A DNA stretch of 64,000 bases, taken from assembly GCF_010548375.1 (NCBI RefSeq), contig NZ_JAAGLY010000001.1:186001-250000 (forward strand), written 5' to 3'. Positions 58,301 to 64,000 of this stretch are shown one piece after another. The translations under genes and the position numbers were made by a program. Each line of letters opens with the position of its first letter. The stretch's first letter is position 1. The stretch comes from Streptomyces sp. SID13726 (GTDB taxonomy: Bacteria > Actinomycetota > Actinomycetes > Streptomycetales > Streptomycetaceae). The notes below the pieces were generated by a model. That model had not been told where the DNA came from, made no database searches, and saw nothing but the letters and a program-made list of their open reading frames with translations.

Positions 58301-59919
58301 AGGTCGACCCGCTGCTGCGCGAGTCGATCAAGCTGAACCGCGCGGTCCGCGACCTCAGCCAGTTCTCCCTGGTCAAGGTGGACCCCAGGTCCGACACCCT
58401 GCAGATGCACCGCCTGCTCCAGACCGTGCTTCTGGCCAAACTGAACGACGAACAACGCGAGAGCATGCGGGACGCGGCACACCAGCTGCTGTCCGCCGCC
58501 AAACCCGGCCCCGCGGGATCCCCGCTGGAGTGGCGCGCCTACCAGGCGCTGCTGCCGCACGTCATGGCCTCGCAGGCGGTCACCAGCACCGACACCTATG
58601 TGCGCGAACTGGTCTACGACACCGCGAACTTCCTCTACTTCTGGGGCGACCACGAAGGTGCCGCGTCCTTCGCCCGACAGGCGTGGAACGCCTGGCTCGC
58701 CACCTCGGGCGAGGAGAACATCCACGTCATCCGCATGGCGAAGACCTTCTCGTTCCTGCTGCGACAGATCGGCCAGATCGACGAGTCGATCCCGCTCGTG
58801 GAGAACGCGCTGGAGGTCTCCCGCCGGATCGACGTCGACCCGGAGGACCTGATCGACTCCCTGTGCGAGCTGGCCGACGGCCGTCGCTACCAGGGCCGGT
58901 TCGAAGAAGCCCGGAACCTGGGCAAGGAGGCCACTGAACTGGCCCGTTCCCTCTTCGGCGCCGACGACCCCACGACACTCCGCGGCACCCACAGCTGGGG
59001 CGTCGACCTCAGGCTCTGCGGGCAGTTCCACGAGGCACTGCCGCTGGACCAGGAGAACGCGCGGCAGCGGGAGTTGCTGTTCGGGCCGAGCAGCTTCCTC
59101 ACCCTCAACTCCCTCAACGGCCTCACCATCGACATGCGGGAGAACGGCGACTACCCGGGGTCGCGCGACTCCCAGGAGGACGTCTACGTCAGGGCCCGTG
59201 CCGCGTTCGGTGAGGAACACCCCCTCACCCTGCGCATCGCGCGAAATCTGGCCGTGTGCCGGCGCCGGGACGGGGCGCTCGAAGAGGCGGCCAAGCTCGC
59301 CGAGGAGACGCTTCAGCGCTTCATCACGCGTTACGGCCCGGACCACTTCGACGCGCTGTCCACGGCCACCAACGTCTCCGTCGACCAGCGGCTGGCCGGG
59401 GACCACGAGGGCTCCCGCCGGCTCGCCGAGGCGACTCTGCGCCGATACGAGCAGCGGCTCGGCGAGAACCACGCCTACACCCTGCTGACCAAGGCCAACC
59501 TGGCCGCCACGCACCGGGCGCTCGGCGCCCCGGAGCGGGCGCGAGAGCTGGAGGACGACGCCGCCCACCGACTGATCGACGCGGTGGGACCGCTGCACAT
59601 CACCACGCTGACCGTAGGGATCGGCCAGGCCAATACGGCCTACGCCCTCCTCGACTTCGAGCGGGCACACGAGATCGACGCGGCCAACCTGCCGCTTCTG
59701 ACCGAGGCCGCGGGCGAGGACCACCCCCTCACCCTGTCCTGCACCGCCAACCTCGCTCTCGACCTGCGGGGCCTGGGCCGCGGGGCGGAGGCGGACGAGC
59801 TCCAGCGCAAGGCGGTGGAGGGTTTCACCCGGGTCCTCAGGTCGGACCACCCCTGGCTGCTCGCCGCCCGTCAGGGCCGCAGCCGTATCGAGTGCGACAT
59901 GGCCCCGATGCCGCTGTAG
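55387..59919 (+). CDS. vWA-like (SAV_2336)-NB-ARC-TPR signalling protein, FxsT-like
   Basis: A 1510-aa protein starting at TTG one base after the MoxR stop, with GAAGGG upstream. Residues 1-155: charged, Pro-rich. About 155-600: SAV_2336-type domain with a degenerate vWA pattern, DLVLLTDDAPTM at about 239 (for DxSxS) and VVTDGLAHGW at about 312. About 600-680: Ser/Asp/Pro linker. About 680-1000: NB-ARC with P-loop GLGGVGKSQLALEY at 719, and LLVFDNAED as Walker B. From about 1070 to the end: TPR repeats. The pattern RNTSFVGRQALL before the P-loop is that of FxsT proteins in FxsA/FxsB systems. Codon 159 is TTA (55861-55863). The protein probably detects a signal through TPRs and oligomerises on ATP binding. 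Confidence 0.87.
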   Translation: MKGTPKEHASGLGDGFPVSGSSPPSAFPRTAEEHSEQGASVQAAPEEAAARWQEVADAVWLAAHWDRHGGPAGSTPAQGTEQDGSGSSAETRPGADLRDPADVRRPRTPAPTDTPDASDAVRPQGPALAEEGGLAARSPSPADRAPSRSGEPAHGPRLLPDAQGDITLYVGQPLLPDESGPRPGPGRTTALLARALHDLARRIPSRDTLELDEETTAEQGVVDGMWMPFLRPARTSAFDLVLLTDDAPTMRIWQETADRLARAAEHSGAFRGVRTVQVNVPRTGDATLRRPAGPAAADPAELLDGRGGRVFLVVTDGLAHGWASPAADDLLSRLAHAGPTAVVHLLPPHLRHRSSLYPYQAVLEAGGFGATNDALGHWTPDPLRPLPEGGDDSVPVPVLSMKPGSLAAWADLVTGERGVRRTLPVLLAGTLTKGGPAPGLRAPRFPRAAKAAVRRFFTLATPAARRLATQLAAIPFDFDLVEQLRRRTMPETGPDHLAEILMGGLIDWDGGGEGRPEFADGVREELLATTTRSQLAHTIRVVGELPAAGTRGVALRAALRDPLGARLPDPEERGWARSELAVMHALSGPYSERAKRIEPSLARPGIAAAERVGSGLSPGTPTEVNPVDVGASPGDPAASDPASNEPDSSGEPVPLLTDAQQDALEAEPLMPSTTTATPALLVNVPLRNTSFVGRQALLRAVEEQLGAQDTAAVLPHALHGLGGVGKSQLALEYIYTHQYDYRVICWIPAERESLILAALSSLAAQLGVAPTGADSLGAPAANTAVPAVMEALRSGAPYDKWLLVFDNAEDVEAVRNYFPTNGPGKVIVTSRNRAWERVATPLPVNVFERQESVELLQKRSPDLSGEDAERLAEALGDLPLAVEQAGAWRAVTGMLVDEYLDLLDQRSPEILELDPNPDYPVSVAAAWDISLGRILENNPGARQLLDICASMAPEPIPRSMLRGSRGVSITPEVDPLLRESIKLNRAVRDLSQFSLVKVDPRSDTLQMHRLLQTVLLAKLNDEQRESMRDAAHQLLSAAKPGPAGSPLEWRAYQALLPHVMASQAVTSTDTYVRELVYDTANFLYFWGDHEGAASFARQAWNAWLATSGEENIHVIRMAKTFSFLLRQIGQIDESIPLVENALEVSRRIDVDPEDLIDSLCELADGRRYQGRFEEARNLGKEATELARSLFGADDPTTLRGTHSWGVDLRLCGQFHEALPLDQENARQRELLFGPSSFLTLNSLNGLTIDMRENGDYPGSRDSQEDVYVRARAAFGEEHPLTLRIARNLAVCRRRDGALEEAAKLAEETLQRFITRYGPDHFDALSTATNVSVDQRLAGDHEGSRRLAEATLRRYEQRLGENHAYTLLTKANLAATHRALGAPERARELEDDAAHRLIDAVGPLHITTLTVGIGQANTAYALLDFERAHEIDAANLPLLTEAAGEDHPLTLSCTANLALDLRGLGRGAEADELQRKAVEGFTRVLRSDHPWLLAARQGRSRIECDMAPMPL

Positions 59920-59930
59920 GCGTCCGGACC

Positions 59931-59983
59931 GGAACGTGCCGCGCCCCCTGCCTGAGCGTCAGGCAGGGGGCGCGGCACGTTCC
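59931..59983. terminator. Very strong bidirectional terminator, 25-bp perfect hairpin
   Basis: Arms 59931-59955 and 59959-59983 are perfectly complementary over 25 bp, with the 3-nt loop GCG. The stem begins GGAACGTGCCGCGCC. It lies between the convergent FxsT-like gene and antiporter gene, 12 and 6 bp from their stops. This is the longest perfect inverted repeat I saw in the window. Confidence 0.85.
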
Positions 59984-59988
59984 GTGGC

Positions 59989-61308
59989 TCAGCCCGCGTC
60001 GGCAGGGGCGCCGTCCTGGACCTGCGGTACGGCGGGACGGGCGGCGGCGGGTTCGTCCCGGACTCGCCGCTGCTCCCGCTCGGTCTGCCGCCGGACCAGG
60101 CTCAGCAGCGGCTGGGTGAACAGCGTCGTGGCCAGTGCCATGAACACCAGGACCGTGTACAGCGGCTTGCTCAACAGGCCTGCTTGGAAGCCCGCGTTGA
60201 GGGCGATCAGCTCGGTCAGGCCGCGGGTGCTCATCAGGACACCCACGGTCCGGGCGTCGTGGCGGTCCAGGCCGGTCAGCCCGGCGGCCAGCGTGCTACT
60301 GCCGATCTTGGTGACGACCGCGAGCACGGTCACCACCAGCAGGACGACCCAGCCGAGCGAGCCCATGCTGTCGAGCGCGACCGACTGCCCCGAGACCACG
60401 AAGAAGAACGGCAGCAGCAGCGAACCGACGTCGTTGAGCGGGCGCAACAGGTCCGGGTCGAGCGTGCCGCCCTTCTCGCGCGGTACCACGGCACCCGCCA
60501 GCAGCGCGCCGAAGATGACGTGCAGTCCGATGGACTGGGTGACCCATGCCGATCCTAGGGCGAAGCCGATGAGCAGCGCCATCCGCAGCGAGGGCTCCAT
60601 CCGGGTGTGCCACAGCAGCCTGCGCAGCAGCGGCCGGGCCACCAGGATCATCGCCGCCACGAAGCCCACGGTGATCAGCACCCGCGCCTGCCAGCCGATG
60701 GCGTGGTCGCCGCTCCCGCTGTCGAGGAGAGCCCCGGCCAGCACGGTCCAGCCGACCACGTCGAGCAGTCCGGCGGCGGACACCGCGACGATCCCGGGCA
60801 CCGTGCGGGACAGGTTGTTCTCCCGCACTATGGCCGTCAGTACGGGGACCGCGGTGATCGACAGGGCCACGCCCGCGAACACCACCATGGCGGGGGAGAG
60901 GTCCCGTGGCATGCCCAGCTGGTGCAACTGGTCCCGGAACAGCACCGCGCAGCCGCTGCCCACGGCCATCGGCACCACGAACGCGGCGAGCGCCACGGTC
61001 ACCGCGGTACGCGCCCGCGCGCCCAGGATCTTCAGATCGAGTTCGTAGCCCACCGCGAACAGGAAGACGACGAGGGAGAACTGGGCGAACCCGGTCAGCG
61101 CCGGGCCGATCTCGGAGGGGAACAGCGCCCGGTACGCGTCCGGCGACACACTCCCGAGCAGCGAGGGACCGAGCGCTATGCCCGCCGTCAGCTGTCCCAC
61201 GATGTACGGCTGTTTCAGCAGCCTGGCCAGCCAGCCCGCCGCGTGTGCGGCGACCAGGATCAGGGCCGAGGCGCCAACGAAGTGCATCACCATCGCGTCA
61301 GGGCTCAC
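59989..61308 (-). CDS. Cation:proton antiporter (CPA2, KefB-like)
   Basis: A 439-aa membrane protein with about 12 segments. N-terminal LKQPYIVGQLTAGIALGPSLLG and FSLVVFLFAVGYELDL are standard Na_H_Exchanger/CPA2 motifs; the unwound ion-binding helix region has GVALSITAVPVLTAIV and FGALLAGAVVPRE. MSTRGLTELIALNAGFQAGLLS is the conserved late motif. No TrkA-N domain. I chose GTG 61308 (AGGGGG five bases upstream); the ATG at 61368 with a distant AAGGAGG is an alternative adding 20 residues. It is located between the FxsT-like gene and the peptide/HExxH genes; antiporters of this class are found near some such peptide loci, as far as I know. Confidence 0.88.
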   Translation of the reverse strand: MSPDAMVMHFVGASALILVAAHAAGWLARLLKQPYIVGQLTAGIALGPSLLGSVSPDAYRALFPSEIGPALTGFAQFSLVVFLFAVGYELDLKILGARARTAVTVALAAFVVPMAVGSGCAVLFRDQLHQLGMPRDLSPAMVVFAGVALSITAVPVLTAIVRENNLSRTVPGIVAVSAAGLLDVVGWTVLAGALLDSGSGDHAIGWQARVLITVGFVAAMILVARPLLRRLLWHTRMEPSLRMALLIGFALGSAWVTQSIGLHVIFGALLAGAVVPREKGGTLDPDLLRPLNDVGSLLLPFFFVVSGQSVALDSMGSLGWVVLLVVTVLAVVTKIGSSTLAAGLTGLDRHDARTVGVLMSTRGLTELIALNAGFQAGLLSKPLYTVLVFMALATTLFTQPLLSLVRRQTEREQRRVRDEPAAARPAVPQVQDGAPADAG

Positions 61309-62072
61309 GGTGTCCCCCTGTGTCCAGTTGTCGAGGCCGTCGTACGGCCGAAGGGAGGGTCTTCGCATGTGTGCTCGACCCCAACCTCCTTATGGTACTG
61401 GCAACTTGACGGCGCAACGGAAGTCGTACACAAGACTTCACCCGTGTCACGGGGAGCACGGGACGGGGGTCGTCGCCGTCCGACGCCCCCCCTGACGCGC
61501 CGCCCATCCGGAGGAACTGTTTCCGGCCGTACCGGCTCGTATCGCGGCCCTCAGGGAAGCGGGACGTACTCTCCAGTATCCGTCGATACGGCTGCGCGGT
61601 CCCGAACCCGGCGCGGATCTCCCGGCCCTCGCGCCGGCGCCGCGCGGCGCCGCCGGGCCGTGTCCTGCCTGGCAGCTTCAGCGCGCGGCGGATGCCCTGC
61701 CCGTCGGCTCGCCGACGGTCGATCCCGTCGAACGGCAGTCCGTGGTGGCCGCGTCGCCCTCGCGTGCCACCGCGACACTGCCCCGTCACACCAAGGCTCG
61801 TACGGATGCCACAGGCATGGTCGCCCGGCCCGACAGATCCCGGCGGACGGTCCGGTGCGAACCGCTCGCCGTCGGAGCGGCCATGAGCGGCTGTCTTGAA
61901 CCGGAGGCCGAACTCGACGTGGCTCTGCGTGATTTCACCGTCTCTGTGAGGTGTCCGGGCGATCAAAAATGATCGAGTGGCGTGATCGTACGGTTTTCGA
62001 CCCGGGCAGGAATGGCCATGATGGATAGGGACGCGGGGCATCGCGTGCCACCGTGCGAGAAGGGGGAGCATC
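61309..62072 (+). other. Long intergenic region with a start-less open frame
   Basis: Between the antiporter and the peptide gene, 764 bp have no clear gene. One plus-strand frame (61496-61972) stays open, with mostly G/C third positions, and reads HPEELFPAVPARIAALREAG early and AELDVALRDFTVSV late. However, it has no start codon before GTG 61742 and no recognised family. It may be remnants of a gene or non-coding leader. GC is lower around 61380-61440 and 61920-62040, as expected for promoters of the flanking genes. Confidence 0.35.
61960..61975. promoter_or_regulatory. Palindrome CGATCA-AAAA-TGATCG upstream of the peptide gene
   Basis: Perfect 6-bp arms around AAAA, 98 bp before the TTG of the small peptide gene. 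TGATCG is repeated as CGTGATCG at about 61980-61987, giving a third half-site. It lies in the AT-richer stretch where the promoter is expected. A regulator operator is a reasonable reading; no regulator gene is close. Confidence 0.4.
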
Positions 62073-62294
62073 TTGGACCGGCCGCCCGCGCACCACGCCG
62101 AGGTCACCGACCGTGAGCCGGCTGCCGACATGGCCACGCACGTCTGGGAATCCGATCTGGCGGACGTCGCGGCGCTGCCCTTGGCCGCCGTGGACGGCCT
62201 GTCTCCATTGCCTCCCGCCACCCGCCTCCTCAAGGAGGTGCTGCGCGCTCGCGGTGGCATCCGAGGTGGTGGTGAGCCCGCTCGCGCCGAGTAG
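62073..62294 (+). CDS. Putative FxsA-like precursor peptide lacking the FxSxx end
   Basis: A 73-aa protein (TTG start with GGGGGAG four to five bases upstream). Codon use is clearly coding in this frame. Residues about 27-57, ESDLADVAALPLAAVDGL followed by PPATRLLKEVL, resemble the leader of FxsA (FxSxx-COOH) precursor peptides (DLxDxxxxPLxxxDxL then a basic helix). But the C-terminus is RGGIRGGGEPARAE, with no aromatic residue and no FxSxx motif. It lies 93 bp before the HExxH protein, so it may be a precursor for that enzyme or an FxsA-derived protein without the classic core. This is tentative. Confidence 0.5.
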   Translation: MDRPPAHHAEVTDREPAADMATHVWESDLADVAALPLAAVDGLSPLPPATRLLKEVLRARGGIRGGGEPARAE

Positions 62295-62387
62295 TGCCGC
62301 CTGACCTGCGGCGGACCTCGACGGTCGCCCCGAGCGCCGCCGGGGCCTGTCTGCATGCCCGCCCCCGTGACCGGAGGTCCCTCGCCC

Positions 62388-64000
62388 ATGAGCAGCGAAC
62401 AGCGCCACGCCCCGTTCCGCATGCCGGGTCGGCTCTTCGCGGAGGTGGCCGCGGGCGGCGGCTCCGCCGAGGCCGTGGCGTTCCTCGAACGGGCGGAACG
62501 GGCCCGGAGGCTGCTGCTCCTGCGCACCCTGTTGGACGACCTCGGCCCCCTGCCGACACCGCTGACCCCGGCGGCGGAGGCATGGAGTGTCCTCAAGGCG
62601 GCGGCCGAGGCGGCACCCGGACCGGTCGACCGACTCCTCCTCGCCCCGGCCACCGGCGGCTGGATCGCCCACATGCTGCGCCGATTGCACGGTACGGCGA
62701 CGGGTCCGCCGCTGTGGGCGGACGCGGGACACCTGGGCTCCCTGGCGATCTCGGCGTCACTGCTCGCCGGTACGGCGGCCGACCTGCGCGTCCCGCTCAC
62801 CGACGGTCAGGTGTGCCTGCCGGGTCTGGGCCTGGCCCGGCTGCCGGGGGGACCACCGGGGGTGACGGTGGCTCACGCCCACGTGAGCGATGGCGAGTTG
62901 ACGTTGGTACCGGCAGAAGAGAGCAGTGATAGGGGAGTCGCGGAGCCGGGCAGACTCGGGAGCGGCCTGTCCGTGACGGTCCGCCCGGTCACCGCACCGC
63001 TCGGAACCGGGGGAGCGACCCCCTCTCCGGCGGACCCGCACACCCCCTGGCTCCCCCTCCGTACCCTCACCCACTCCACCTCCACCGGCCCCGTCGCCAT
63101 CCCCCTCGACGACCTCGACCCTTACCGCGACCTCGACGACCCGCTCCCTCCGGCCCGTCTCGATGACGGTGAAGCGGCGGCCTGGCAGCGGGTGTTCGAG
63201 GAGGCCGTGGCGATACTCCAGGGACGGGGCGCTCGGGTCGGGCCCGGGCGGTTCGACCCCGTCGGGATTCGGGCTGTCGTGCCCTGGGGGCGTACTTCCG
63301 TGTCGCCTCCCGCGCCGCCGGCCGTCCTGGTCTCCGCCTCCAGTGGAGACGCCTTCGGGGCCATGGTCATCGCCCGCCCCTCCTCCCCGCTCGCACTCGC
63401 CGAGACGCTCGTCCACGAGTTCCAGCACAGCAAACTGGCCGCGCTCCTGCACCTGTTCCCGCTGCTCGACGACGACCGGGCGGAGCGCTACTACGCCCCC
63501 TGGCGGGCCGACCCGAGGCATCTCACCGGGCTGCTGCACGGCGCGTACGCCTTCACCGGTGTCGCGGGATTCTGGCGGGACCGGCTGGCCGACGCCCAGG
63601 ACGGGCCGGCCGTCGAGGAGGCGGGGTACCACTTCGCGCTACGACGCCTGCAGAGCCGTCTCGTCGTCCGCACCCTGCTCACCAGTGGACGGCTCACCGC
63701 GCAGGGCCACGCCCTGGTGACCGGGCTCGCCGGCACCCTCGACGGCTGGCTGCGTGAAGCCGTCCCTCCGGCCGCGCTCGAACGGGCCCGTACCGCCGCC
63801 GCGTTGCACCGCACGGAGTGGCGGCTGCGCAACGTCGTCCCGGTGGCCGCTCCCGTGCCCCGCGCCGACACACCGAGCCTGCGTCCCGACCGAGTCGCCT
63901 GGCCGGACGTCCGCACCCACGCCTTCGCCGCCCGTCCCACCGCTCCGCGCACCGCCGACGAACACCTCGCCGCCGGTGACCCGGCCGCCGCGCTGCCCCG
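62388..64000 (+). CDS. HExxH-motif peptide beta-hydroxylase-like protein (partial)
   Basis: Open from ATG 62388 (GGAGG 11 bases upstream) to the right edge: 537 codons visible, no stop. The N-terminus MSSEQRHAPFRMPGRLFAEVAAGGGSAEAV is normal for the actinobacterial HEXXH-domain proteins found next to FxsB or similar maturases. The metal motif HEFQH is at residues 343-347 in AETLVHEFQHSKLAALLHLF, and YYAPWRADPRHLTGLLHGAYAFTGVAGFW downstream is the family's second conserved block. Such proteins are described as iron/alpha-ketoglutarate-type peptide beta-hydroxylases. The rSAM partner, if present, is beyond the window. Confidence 0.82.
   Translation, partial: MSSEQRHAPFRMPGRLFAEVAAGGGSAEAVAFLERAERARRLLLLRTLLDDLGPLPTPLTPAAEAWSVLKAAAEAAPGPVDRLLLAPATGGWIAHMLRRLHGTATGPPLWADAGHLGSLAISASLLAGTAADLRVPLTDGQVCLPGLGLARLPGGPPGVTVAHAHVSDGELTLVPAEESSDRGVAEPGRLGSGLSVTVRPVTAPLGTGGATPSPADPHTPWLPLRTLTHSTSTGPVAIPLDDLDPYRDLDDPLPPARLDDGEAAAWQRVFEEAVAILQGRGARVGPGRFDPVGIRAVVPWGRTSVSPPAPPAVLVSASSGDAFGAMVIARPSSPLALAETLVHEFQHSKLAALLHLFPLLDDDRAERYYAPWRADPRHLTGLLHGAYAFTGVAGFWRDRLADAQDGPAVEEAGYHFALRRLQSRLVVRTLLTSGRLTAQGHALVTGLAGTLDGWLREAVPPAALERARTAAALHRTEWRLRNVVPVAAPVPRADTPSLRPDRVAWPDVRTHAFAARPTAPRTADEHLAAGDPAAALP

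Noticed and set aside
57424..59850. 808-codon minus-strand ORF across the NB-ARC-TPR gene
   Set aside because: Antisense shadow; the NB-ARC P-loop and TPRs are on the plus strand.
62053..62304. Alternative frame over the 73-aa peptide (83 codons)
   Set aside because: Codon third positions and the leader-like motif favour the TTG 62073 frame; this frame is Arg/Pro/Trp-rich.
61298..62800. 500-codon minus-strand ORF over the antiporter/peptide gap
   Set aside because: Arg/Ser-rich, crosses the start regions of two supported genes, no recognisable domain.

Overview
This window looks like a piece of a Streptomyces (or close relative) chromosome. GC is very high, third codon positions are almost all G or C, GTG and TTG starts with purine-rich Shine-Dalgarno (SD) sites are common, TTA leucine codons are almost absent, and the families are typical of the genus: a sugar ABC importer without its own ATPase, many TetR regulators with divergent targets, furA-katG, a fused NasA nitrate reductase, SepF-like and DUF6099 proteins, Hen1/Pnkp, and SAV_2336/NB-ARC/TPR proteins. 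I saw no rRNA, tRNA, CRISPR array, integrase or insertion sequence.

Layout. 0-7.3 kb: tail of an epimerase-like gene, a Nudix/TetR pair, then a divergent glucuronide uptake operon (lipoprotein, two permeases, beta-glucuronidase) and a methyltransferase. 7.3-12.7 kb: small secreted protein, an XRE/ImmA-IrrE/MAB_1171c-type trio, two lipoproteins, and a DUF2975/HTH pair with palindromes in its leader. 12.7-19.3 kb: LysR with a tartrate/D-malate dehydrogenase, a large LuxR (LAL) regulator, an Lrp regulator, and a Rieske/TetR pair. 19.5-30.4 kb: GntR-ABC exporter operon and a run of regulator/enzyme pairs (TetR/hydrolase, TetR/NmrA, MerR, TetR/O-methyltransferase), most with a clear palindromic operator, then an aminotransferase. 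30.4-44.2 kb: furA-katG, the nitrate reductase fused to a flavin reductase, a copper-like group (YcnI between two Met/His-rich membrane paralogues, then an ECF sigma factor), a decayed D-lactate-dehydrogenase-type pseudogene, MarR/YceI, and a membrane glycosyltransferase-like protein. 44.3-48.5 kb: SepF-like, an AAA ATPase with MazG, DUF6099, a dispersed Streptomyces repeat, and an F420-type LLM oxidoreductase.

48.5-64 kb is the most unusual part. A Hen1-Pnkp RNA-repair operon is followed by an apparent VMAP/MoxR/third-component operon. The third protein (1510 aa) joins a degenerate vWA-like (SAV_2336-type) domain to NB-ARC and TPR modules, as in the FxsT proteins of FxsA/FxsB peptide clusters. 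By manual scan the only two in-frame TTA codons in the window are in the first and last genes of this operon, which suggests bldA (developmental) control. After a 25-bp perfect hairpin come an antiporter, a 73-aa peptide with an FxsA-like leader but no FxSxx end, and a peptide beta-hydroxylase-like HExxH protein that runs off the window. The system may therefore combine NTP-dependent signalling with RNA repair and a peptide-modification locus. The individual domains are supported by sequence; the functional link between them is inference.
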